DNA of 64,000 bases from contig NZ_KL370787.1 of assembly GCF_000701505.1 (NCBI RefSeq), positions 234,432 to 298,431 of the forward strand, given 5' to 3'. The notes under the pieces were generated by a model. The model was not told where the DNA came from, made no database searches, and saw only the letters and a list, made by a program, of their open reading frames with translations. This document shows, piece after piece, positions 52,301 through 59,384 of the stretch; positions within the stretch are counted from its first letter, which is position 1; every line of letters starts with the position of its first letter. This DNA is from Dyadobacter crusticola DSM 16708. Its GTDB lineage: Bacteria > Bacteroidota > Bacteroidia > Cytophagales > Spirosomataceae. Both the position numbers and the translations under genes were made by a program.

Positions 52301-53707
52301 ATGAGCGCTTTTGTACGAAATGCCTTTTTTTTCCTCCTTTCCGCCTTTTCAGTTGCCACCCATGCATTTGGCCAGGGTTACCGCATTGAAGCAAATATAA
52401 AGGGGGCGAGGGATTCTTCGTTTATTATTGGACATTACAACAGAACACCCAACCAGTTTGTACCCAAGGATACAGCAAAAGCGGATGCAAACGGAAAGAT
52501 CGTCTTTGAAGGTCCTTCAAACCTGCCGGGCGGCTTATACGTAATTCTTTTCCCGGGTAACCAGCGACTGATCGAACTGGTTTATTCAGGAAAGGAAACC
52601 AACATTAAGCTGGAAACAGATACTACCGACCTGATCGGGAGCATGAAAGTAACCGGCTCGAAAGAGAATGAGATTTTTTATGGATATCAGAAAGAGCTGA
52701 AAAACAGCTCCAAGCAAATTGAACAGTTTGGCAAAAAAAACGGCGCCGACTCACGCGCGAAGATCAAAGACATTCAGCAGAGTTTTGCTGCTTACCGCCA
52801 GAAAATGCTGAGTGAAAATCCGCAGAGCTTTACTGCACAGCTTCTTAAAATGTCGGCAGATCCGGAGATACCCGCCGCGCCCAAGCTGCCAAACGGGAAA
52901 ACAGATTCCATTTGGGTATTCAATTACTACAAATCACATTACTGGGACGCATTTGATTTTTCTGATTCGAGAATCGTGAATACACCATTTCTTGAACCCA
53001 AGTTGGATCGCTACTTCAAAAACCTCGTCGTGCAGGTACCTGATTCGCTGATCAAGGATACCGATGCGATCGTGAAGAAGGTGTCTGTTAACAAGGATAT
53101 CAAATCCTGGGTGGTTTTTTACATTGCCAACCAATATGAAAACCCGAAAACCGTAGGTACGGAGGCGCTTTGGGTACATATAGCAGAGAAATACTACCTG
53201 TCGGGTGATATGGATGTTTCTGCAGAAAACAAGAAACGTATAGCCGAAAAGGTGAACACTTTGAAGAACCTGCTGGTGAACAAAACTTTCCCTCCATTGA
53301 GCCTGACAGATCAAAATGGAAAGAAAATAAGCGTACAAACCATTCCGGCGGAATATACGGTGCTATTTTTTTACGCCCCCACCTGCGGGCACTGCAAGGA
53401 AGCTTCGCCGTTGTTGAAAGCGTTTTACGACAAGAACAAAGCAAAGGGTATTAAAGTAATGGCGATTTCTACCGAACATAATATGGAAGAATGGAAGTCC
53501 TTTATCAAAAACTACCATTTCGAAGACATTATTAACGGTTTCGATGCATTGCAGCAGATCGACTTCAACCGCAAATTTGATGTGGTAACTACCCCTACGG
53601 TTTATATTTTGGATAAAAACAAAAAGATCATCGCCCGCAAAATGCCTGTGGAGCAGCTGGAAGACTTTTTGAATTATTATCAAAACAAAATGGCAAGAAA
53701 ACTCTGA
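52301..53707 (+). CDS. Exported TlpA-like thioredoxin-fold protein with DUF4369/DUF5106-type N-terminal region
   Basis: A 468-aa protein with a signal peptide (FFFLLSAFSVATHAFGQ). Residues 26-120 match DUF4369 (YRIEANIKGARDSSFIIGHY; ANGKIVFEGPSNLPGGLYVILFP). A helical DUF5106-like middle (about 125-320) follows. The C-terminal TlpA/AhpC-TSA thioredoxin fold has FPPLSLTDQNGKKISV, the active site PTCGHCK (Cys362, Cys365) and a cis-Pro region TTPTVYILD. It is predicted to be a periplasmic thiol-disulfide oxidoreductase. The CGHC active site is intermediate between thioredoxin and DsbA types, so its redox direction cannot be told. It is convergent with the lactonase gene. Confidence 0.93.
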   Translation: MSAFVRNAFFFLLSAFSVATHAFGQGYRIEANIKGARDSSFIIGHYNRTPNQFVPKDTAKADANGKIVFEGPSNLPGGLYVILFPGNQRLIELVYSGKETNIKLETDTTDLIGSMKVTGSKENEIFYGYQKELKNSSKQIEQFGKKNGADSRAKIKDIQQSFAAYRQKMLSENPQSFTAQLLKMSADPEIPAAPKLPNGKTDSIWVFNYYKSHYWDAFDFSDSRIVNTPFLEPKLDRYFKNLVVQVPDSLIKDTDAIVKKVSVNKDIKSWVVFYIANQYENPKTVGTEALWVHIAEKYYLSGDMDVSAENKKRIAEKVNTLKNLLVNKTFPPLSLTDQNGKKISVQTIPAEYTVLFFYAPTCGHCKEASPLLKAFYDKNKAKGIKVMAISTEHNMEEWKSFIKNYHFEDIINGFDALQQIDFNRKFDVVTTPTVYILDKNKKIIARKMPVEQLEDFLNYYQNKMARKL

Positions 53708-53713
53708 TCAGTT

Positions 53714-54817
53714 TCAGAGAAATGTAATACAGATCGGCAGCTTTACAGGAATGCTTTCATGCTTGAAAGTAAGCTTGCCGGTCGCAGGATCCACATCATA
53801 AACTACCAAATTGTCAGTGGATTGATTGGCCACGATCATCAGTTTTCCGCTCGGGTCGATATTAAAGTCGCGCGGCGTAGCGATTGATTTTGTTTGCTGG
53901 TCAACCATTTCCAATTCTCCATTTCCTTTGATTGCAAATCCGGTAATGGAGTTGTGGCCGCGGTTGGAAACATAAACAAACTTTCCGTTCGGATGCAGGT
54001 GAATTGCTGCGCTGGTGTTGGTACCGGTAAAGTCCGCCGGAAGCGTCGGGTATGTTTTAATCGCAGTGATCACCCCGTTTTTATCAATAGAACAGGAAGT
54101 AAGTGTCGCTTCCAGCTCATTCAGCAAAAACAACGATTTGCCTGAGGGATGTATGATCAAATGGCGTGGGCCTGCGCCGGGCTTTCCTGTAAAAAATGGT
54201 TGCGCGGGATTTGGCGCCAGTTGGTTCTTTTTGGTATCCACAGCGTAATTCATGACTTTGTCGCTCCCCAGATCTGTTACGTATACGAACTTACCGTCAG
54301 GACTGGCAGTCGCGAAATGCGCGTGTGACTTCTCCTGCCGCTTTTCATTTGGTCCGGTCCCTGTGTATTGTTCCTTATAAACCGGCGCACCCAATCTCCC
54401 GCCTGCCTCGGCCGGATATGCAGTGAAGCTGCCGCCCGTGTAATTAGCCGCAAAAACAAGCTTGCCCGAGGGATGCACCGCCACGTGGCAGGGATTCGCT
54501 CCTTCCGAAGACTGGCTGTTGAGGTAAGTCAGCTTCCTGTCCTTCCCAATGGAGTAAGCATCGACTTTGTTGTTACCACCGGCAGCATATAAAGTTTTTC
54601 TATCAGGAGAAACCGCAACATAGCCCGGTCCGACAGAAGTGTTAAAGGTATCTATGAGCGTGATCTGCCCGGTCGACAAATTCAGTTCACAGAGCGAAAT
54701 GGACGAATTTGCACCTTTATCTGATGTTCCAATGTAAAAGGGGATCGTTTTGTCCTGAAATGAAACCAGCGCCAGCGAAGCGACCAGCATGAATATGGGA
54801 AGAATGATGTTTTTCAT
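53714..54817 (-). CDS. 6-phosphogluconolactonase (Pgl/YbhE, beta-propeller) family protein, exported
   Basis: A 367-aa protein with a signal peptide (IILPIFMLVASLALVSFQD). A seven-bladed lactonase propeller follows: PFYIGTSDKGANSSISLCELNLSTG, PGYVAVSPDRKTLYAAG, NPCHVAVHPSGKLVFAANYTGGSFTAYP, SHAHFATASPDGKFVYVTDLGSDK, GAGPRHLIIHPSGKSLFLLNE and TPRDFNIDPSGKLMIVANQSTDNLVVY. Members hydrolyse 6-phosphogluconolactone, but an exported copy with a signal peptide may act on another sugar lactone. It is a single gene with its own promoter box. Confidence 0.9.
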   Translation of the reverse strand: MKNIILPIFMLVASLALVSFQDKTIPFYIGTSDKGANSSISLCELNLSTGQITLIDTFNTSVGPGYVAVSPDRKTLYAAGGNNKVDAYSIGKDRKLTYLNSQSSEGANPCHVAVHPSGKLVFAANYTGGSFTAYPAEAGGRLGAPVYKEQYTGTGPNEKRQEKSHAHFATASPDGKFVYVTDLGSDKVMNYAVDTKKNQLAPNPAQPFFTGKPGAGPRHLIIHPSGKSLFLLNELEATLTSCSIDKNGVITAIKTYPTLPADFTGTNTSAAIHLHPNGKFVYVSNRGHNSITGFAIKGNGELEMVDQQTKSIATPRDFNIDPSGKLMIVANQSTDNLVVYDVDPATGKLTFKHESIPVKLPICITFL

Positions 54818-54843
54818 GATCGTGGTTTAGAATGGGATTTTAC

Positions 54844-54851
54844 CAAACGTA
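54844..54851 (-). promoter_or_regulatory. -7 box TACGTTTG upstream of the lactonase gene
   Basis: Reads CAAACGTA on the plus strand, an exact TAnnTTTG on the minus. Transcription would start near 54837, about 20 bases before the ATG at 54817. No -33 element is at the right spacing. Confidence 0.45.
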
Positions 54852-54929
54852 CTCAAAAGCGAACCCAAACCTGTTTTTAATGTTGTTTATATAGATATTC
54901 AATTGAAACAAAACACAATTTGAACTACC

Positions 54930-55268
54930 ATGGAAACGATTACCTGGCAGGAATTCGAGAAAGTTGACCTGAGAGCAGGCACGATCATCGAAGTTTCAGA
55001 TTTTCCAAAAGCAAGAAAACCGGCCTTCCAACTCAAAATAGACCTTGGCCCGAAAATCGGGACCAAAGCCAGCTCAGCTCAGATTACGAAACGGTATACC
55101 AAAGAACAATTGCTGGGCAAACAGGTCTTGTGCGTGATCAATTTTCCACCCAAACAAATCGCCGATTTCAGGTCAGAGGTACTCACGACTGGCTTTATTT
55201 TACCAGACGGAGAAGTGATCCTGGCCAGCCCGGATTTTGAAGTTCCGAATGGGACAAGGTTGGCCTGA
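54930..55268 (+). CDS. csaA: CsaA-type tRNA-binding protein
   Basis: A 112-aa protein: an EMAP/Arc1p-like tRNA-binding OB fold in its stand-alone CsaA form. Motifs are ITWQEFEKVDLRAGTIIEVSDFPKARKPAFQLKIDLG, SSAQITKRYTKEQLLGKQVLCVINFPPKQIADFRSEVLTTGF and VPNGTRLA. It is a cytoplasmic homodimer with chaperone-like and tRNA-binding activity. It is transcribed divergently from the lactonase gene, in a single-gene unit. Confidence 0.94.
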   Translation: METITWQEFEKVDLRAGTIIEVSDFPKARKPAFQLKIDLGPKIGTKASSAQITKRYTKEQLLGKQVLCVINFPPKQIADFRSEVLTTGFILPDGEVILASPDFEVPNGTRLA

Positions 55269-55348
55269 GGATAACCGGCTTATTGCCGCAGGATAATCAA
55301 TCTACGAAACACTAAGTAAGGCAATGTATCATAAGTCAAAACTGACTT

Positions 55349-56182
55349 ATGAGCGAACATCGGAACAATGTAGCGGTTATCGTGCACAGCTGCGATAGGT
55401 ATGAACTTCTATTCAGGGGTTTCGAATACTTCTTTTCAAAATATTGGGACTTCAATATTAAATGCTCCTACTATTTTATAACGGAGTGTTTATCAGCAGA
55501 CATTCAAGGGTTCAAAAACCTGAAATCTGGTAGAGGGCCTTGGTCAGAACGGCTACATAGAGTATTGACCGAACAGGTAAGTGAGAAGTACATTTTATAC
55601 TTTCAGGAGGATATGTGGATGGATAAATGGGTGGATAAAACTTTCTTTGAAGAGCTCTTTAAGTTAGCTGAGCAAAAAGAATGGACGCAAGTGAAGCTGC
55701 ACAGTTCAGACGTATATGTGACAAGAGAAACTGAAAATTTTCTCAACGGCTTTAATATCGCCATTGTCGACAACCAGAAGTCGGACTACCTTATGTCTCA
55801 CCAAATAACCCTTTGGAAAAGGAGCTTTTTAGTTGACCAATTATTGAAAAACGAGCATCCCTGGAGAAACGAACGACGTGGAACGAAAAGGCTAAGAACA
55901 AGAAACCCACAAATTCTCCATATAGATTATTTTGCTGAAAATGGACAAGCGAGTATTAACCATAACAAGCAAATAATATTTCGAAGTCAGTACTACTGCG
56001 TGTCACATAATGGAACGATCAACGATTCTATCCTACATTTTGTGGATGAGCTGAGTGTCGGTGATAAAGCTTATGGCGATAAGCTCTTCTATCATTATCA
56101 GCAAAAGTTGACTCATGACGGCAAAGCAAAGCCGAGAAAGCAAGATATTTTCAAAAGGCTAAAGACGTGGCTTCTATCGTAA
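55349..56182 (+). CDS. Glycosyltransferase-like protein, unknown specificity (277 aa)
   Basis: A soluble 277-aa protein. Its start VAVIVHSCDRYELLFRGFEYFF and the acidic motif YILYFQEDMWMDKW (position of a GT-A DxD-like loop) resemble glycosyltransferases that modify surface polysaccharides. The C-terminus (RKQDIFKRLKTWLL) is basic and could touch the membrane. Base use is visibly more AT-rich than in the neighbouring csaA and copA genes, which suggests later acquisition. No other polysaccharide gene flanks it. The family name is uncertain. Confidence 0.75.
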   Translation: MSEHRNNVAVIVHSCDRYELLFRGFEYFFSKYWDFNIKCSYYFITECLSADIQGFKNLKSGRGPWSERLHRVLTEQVSEKYILYFQEDMWMDKWVDKTFFEELFKLAEQKEWTQVKLHSSDVYVTRETENFLNGFNIAIVDNQKSDYLMSHQITLWKRSFLVDQLLKNEHPWRNERRGTKRLRTRNPQILHIDYFAENGQASINHNKQIIFRSQYYCVSHNGTINDSILHFVDELSVGDKAYGDKLFYHYQQKLTHDGKAKPRKQDIFKRLKTWLLS

Positions 56183-56214
56183 TTGCAATCGACAAAAATG
56201 TAAGTCCCAGCCAG

Positions 56215-56224
56215 AATTGTGTAA
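56215..56224 (+). promoter_or_regulatory. Shared decamer AATTGTGTAA before copA (site 1)
   Basis: AATTGTGTAA ends 22 bases before the -7 box TAATTTTG at 56247. The same ten bases occur at the same distance before the chaperone gene promoter (58540-58549). It is a candidate operator or -33 substitute for a copper regulator. Confidence 0.5.
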
Positions 56225-56246
56225 TGCCTTTCGCAGACGCAGTAGT

Positions 56247-56254
56247 TAATTTTG
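56247..56254 (+). promoter_or_regulatory. -7 box TAATTTTG upstream of copA
   Basis: An exact TAnnTTTG match. Transcription would start near 56261, about 15 bases before the ATG at 56276. Confidence 0.55.
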
Positions 56255-56275
56255 TAAACAAGATTTTACAAGGCT

Positions 56276-58504
56276 ATGGACACAACATCAGAAATTCATA
56301 AAGTGACGCTTCCTGTAACAGGAATGTCTTGCGCAGCCTGCGCGGTAAGCGTCGAAAGTATGCTTAAAAGCACTCCGGGCGTTGAAAATGCCGGAGTCAA
56401 TTACGCGAGTCAATCTGTATCGATCGGATATGATCCTGAAACCGTAACCCTGCCGGAGCTTCACGAAGTACTGAATGGGATCGGGTACGGGCTCATAATC
56501 GAGAATGAAGAAGAAGACACGCTCGCCGAGCAGGAGAAAGCCCGGCTGGCACATTACGAACATCTGAAAACCAGCACAATCTGGGCGGGCATACTTACTG
56601 TGCCCGTGGTGATACTTGGCATGTTTTTCATGGATCTGCCTTTTTCAAATTACACGATGCTGGCATTGACACTTCCGGTATTGTTTATTTTCGGGAAAGA
56701 CTTTTTTGTCAATGCATGGAAACAGGCGAGCCACGGTAAAGCCAACATGGACACGCTGGTGGCGTTGAGTACCGGCGTCGCATTCCTTTTCAGCACATTT
56801 AACACCTTTTTTCCGCAATTCTGGCATGCACGGGGCTTGCATCCGCACGTATATTTCGAGGCAGCTTGTGTCATTATTTTCTTTATTCTTTTGGGTAAAA
56901 TGCTCGAAGAGCGTGCCAAAACGAAGACTTCCGATGCATTGAAAAAGCTGATCGGCTTGCAGCCCAAAATCGTGCGGATGATCCGCGAAGGTGTTGAAAT
57001 GGAAGTCAATGTAAAGGAAGTGATCCTCGGCGACGAAATCCTGATCCGCGCGGGAGAAAAGATACCGGTGGATGGAAAACTAATCTCCGGAAGCTCGTTT
57101 GTAGATGAAAGCCTGATGACCGGAGAGCCGGTACCTGCTGGCAAAAACGCGGGCGATCCTGTTTTTGCAGGGACAATCAATCAGAATGGCAGCTTTACAT
57201 TCGTAGCGGAAAAGGTGGGCAAGCAGACCGTTTTGGCACAAATTATCAAAACTGTACAAGAAGCGCAGGGAAGTAAGGCGCCTGTCCAGAAGCTCGTCGA
57301 TAAAGTTGCCGGGGTCTTTGTTCCCGCAGTAATTGCAATCGCCGTGCTGACGCTGATCGTTTGGATTTTCGCAGATGGTGAGAATGCATTAACACACGGT
57401 TTAATGGCGGCAGTATCTGTGCTGGTAATTGCCTGTCCGTGTGCCCTCGGCCTCGCCACTCCTACTGCGATGATGGTAGGGGTAGGAAAAGGAGCCGAAA
57501 ACAACATTCTGATCCGTGATGCGGAAAGTCTTGAGAAAGCATACCGGGTGAACGTAGTGGTATTGGACAAAACAGGTACGCTCACCATGGGCCGCCCGGT
57601 AGTTACAGACTGGCTCTGGAAAATCCCGGGCGCTGACCAGGAGAAGCATTTGGCGGCTGTCAAAGCCATTGAATTAAGGTCAGAACATCCGCTTGCCAGC
57701 GCCATTGTCCAGCATATCAATGCGCCTGCACAGCTCAATGTACGCCAGTTCGAATCGGTGACAGGCAGCGGTGTACGTGGGAAAATAGCCAATATCCGCT
57801 ATACAATCGGCACTCTGAACTTTCTCAAAAGTGAAGAAATTACCGTTGGAACAGACGTGATCAATGAGGTAAGAGAGATTGCTGAGCAGGCGAAAACGGT
57901 GATCGGAATCGCAGCAGACAAGGAGTTGATCGCAGTGGTGGCTATTGCAGATACCCTTAAACCAACTTCAAGCCAGGCGGTTTCTGAGTTGCAAAAACAA
58001 GGGATAGAAGTGATTATGCTCACAGGCGATAACCAGCAGGCAGCAGCGGCAATTGCCCGGGAAACCGGCATTATCTCCTACCGTGCAGAAATGAAGCCGG
58101 ACGATAAAATGCAGGTGATCAGACAACTGCAGTCTGACCGGAAGATAGTTGCGATGGTGGGCGATGGTATCAATGACTCGCAGGCATTGGCGCAGGCCGA
58201 CGTGAGCATTGCAATGGGAAAAGGATCGGATATCGCGATGGATGTAGCCAAAATGACGCTTATTACTTCCGATCTGCTCGTTTTACCAAAAGCATTGAAA
58301 CTGTCCCGCAAAACAGTGGCGACGATCCGGCAGAACTTGTTCTGGGCCTTCATTTACAACCTGATAGGCATTCCTGTCGCTGCCGGAATATTGTATCCAT
58401 TCAATGGATTCCTGCTTGACCCGATGATTGCCGGCGGTGCAATGGCGCTAAGCTCAGTCTCGGTGGTAATGAACAGTCTGCGGCTGCGGGCTGCACGGTT
58501 GTAA
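56276..58504 (+). CDS. copA: Copper-translocating P-type ATPase (CopA type)
   Basis: A 742-aa P1B-ATPase with one N-terminal HMA domain (GMSCAACAVSVESM; Cys19, Cys22), eight membrane helices, and the TGEPVPAGK actuator motif. The transmembrane metal site CPC (Cys387, Cys389) is in VIACPCALGLATPTAMMVGVGKGAENNILIRDAE. The phosphorylation site is DKTGTLTMG (Asp431), followed by SEHPLASAIVQH (HP motif), MLTGDN and MVGDGINDSQALAQADVSIAMG. The CPC and the following MNSL motif fit Cu(+) export across the inner membrane. The single HMA is typical of Bacteroidetes. It heads the copper island. Confidence 0.95.
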   Translation: MDTTSEIHKVTLPVTGMSCAACAVSVESMLKSTPGVENAGVNYASQSVSIGYDPETVTLPELHEVLNGIGYGLIIENEEEDTLAEQEKARLAHYEHLKTSTIWAGILTVPVVILGMFFMDLPFSNYTMLALTLPVLFIFGKDFFVNAWKQASHGKANMDTLVALSTGVAFLFSTFNTFFPQFWHARGLHPHVYFEAACVIIFFILLGKMLEERAKTKTSDALKKLIGLQPKIVRMIREGVEMEVNVKEVILGDEILIRAGEKIPVDGKLISGSSFVDESLMTGEPVPAGKNAGDPVFAGTINQNGSFTFVAEKVGKQTVLAQIIKTVQEAQGSKAPVQKLVDKVAGVFVPAVIAIAVLTLIVWIFADGENALTHGLMAAVSVLVIACPCALGLATPTAMMVGVGKGAENNILIRDAESLEKAYRVNVVVLDKTGTLTMGRPVVTDWLWKIPGADQEKHLAAVKAIELRSEHPLASAIVQHINAPAQLNVRQFESVTGSGVRGKIANIRYTIGTLNFLKSEEITVGTDVINEVREIAEQAKTVIGIAADKELIAVVAIADTLKPTSSQAVSELQKQGIEVIMLTGDNQQAAAAIARETGIISYRAEMKPDDKMQVIRQLQSDRKIVAMVGDGINDSQALAQADVSIAMGKGSDIAMDVAKMTLITSDLLVLPKALKLSRKTVATIRQNLFWAFIYNLIGIPVAAGILYPFNGFLLDPMIAGGAMALSSVSVVMNSLRLRAARL

Positions 58505-58539
58505 TTTCAATTTTCAAAAACTTTGTAATTCCTTCCGGT

Positions 58540-58549
58540 AATTGTGTAA
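58540..58549 (+). promoter_or_regulatory. Shared decamer AATTGTGTAA before the HMA chaperone gene (site 2)
   Basis: Identical to site 1, and again 22 bases before a -7-like box (GATCTTTG, 58572-58579). Confidence 0.5.
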
Positions 58550-58571
58550 CAAGTGACTTACTCCGATTGCC

Positions 58572-58579
58572 GATCTTTG
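58572..58579 (+). promoter_or_regulatory. -7-like box GATCTTTG upstream of the chaperone operon
   Basis: A seven-of-eight match to TAnnTTTG (G instead of T first). The ATG follows at 58617. It defines a second promoter within the copper island. Confidence 0.4.
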
Positions 58580-58616
58580 CAAAGTAGTTTCAAATACCTG
58601 AATACCGACTAACACA

Positions 58617-58826
58617 ATGGAAACGATCAAATTCAAAACCAATATCAAATGCGGCGGCTGTGTGGCTACCGTTACACCTATCCTGAATGCAGATCAAGAA
58701 GTGGCCAGCTGGGCCGTCGACCTGGAAGATCCGCGCAGGATTTTGAAAGTGGAAACCACCCGTTCTGCCGAAGAAATAGAAGAACTGATTAAGAATGCAG
58801 GCTATGTAGCCGAAGAAATAGCCTGA
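58617..58826 (+). CDS. Copper chaperone-like HMA domain protein
   Basis: A 69-aa single HMA (heavy-metal-associated) domain: TIKFKTNIKCGGCVATVTPIL with Cys12-Gly-Gly-Cys15 as metal site, and NAGYVAEEIA at the end. It is cytoplasmic and likely hands Cu(+) to CopA, whose own HMA domain has the same fold. The GG between the cysteines is unusual against the common GMTCxxC of CopZ, and Met is replaced by Lys before it; such NIKCGGC forms are frequent in Bacteroidetes. It starts 112 bases after copA with its own promoter. Confidence 0.93.
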   Translation: METIKFKTNIKCGGCVATVTPILNADQEVASWAVDLEDPRRILKVETTRSAEEIEELIKNAGYVAEEIA

Positions 58827-58849
58827 TAATTAATTATATTTGACATACA

Positions 58850-59308
58850 ATGAAAAACAAATTGCACCGATCGATCACTGCCCTGATGGCATTTCTGGTA
58901 CTGTTCAGCAGTACGGGATTTGCGTTGGTGGAGCATCAATGCATGATGCGCGGCAAGTCGGTGCAGTTTGTAACCCCTGCCAAATCAGAGGATTCCGTTA
59001 AAAAAGGTGGTACCTGCTGCGCTAAAAGCAGACAGCTCAAAGAATCGACCGGAACATTTATCAAGAAAACAGATTGCTGCAAGGAAAGCCACAAGTTTGA
59101 GAAGCTGGATGTCGTTTCTTCCGGTGGTCAGCAGGCTGCAAAAATCCTGAAACTGTGGGCCGGCGACGTAGTCTGGTTCGCAACATCCTACCAGTTTATC
59201 AGGGCAGAATGGCGGCTTCCTTCTTCGCCTGATTCGCCCGACATATCCTTTTCCTCCCGCCTTCACGGGAGAAGTATGCTCTCATTTATCCAGTCATTTC
59301 TGATTTGA
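58850..59308 (+). CDS. HYC_CC_PP-type small Cys-rich exported protein
   Basis: A 152-aa protein with an N-terminal signal/anchor (ALMAFLVLFSSTGFALVEH). A HQC motif follows just after cleavage (VEHQCMMRGK), then GTCCAKS and TDCCKES cysteine pairs and a hydrophobic C-terminal part. This corresponds to the family NCBI names HYC_CC_PP, with HQC here instead of HYC. Its Cys pairs and place between a copper chaperone and a copper-type TonB receptor suggest periplasmic copper binding. It follows the chaperone gene by 23 bases and should be co-transcribed with it. The function is unproven. Confidence 0.8.
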   Translation: MKNKLHRSITALMAFLVLFSSTGFALVEHQCMMRGKSVQFVTPAKSEDSVKKGGTCCAKSRQLKESTGTFIKKTDCCKESHKFEKLDVVSSGGQQAAKILKLWAGDVVWFATSYQFIRAEWRLPSSPDSPDISFSSRLHGRSMLSFIQSFLI

Positions 59309-59384
59309 TCCTAGTGATTAATAGCTAATTAACAGATTCCGAATGGGATTTGCACTACTATTTTTCAATTGAATCTATTTTGAA

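Noticed and set aside
57181..57792. Minus-strand open frame (203 codons) inside copA
   Set aside because: Low-complexity Thr/Ser/Ala-rich translation, the antisense of the P-ATPase core; not a gene.
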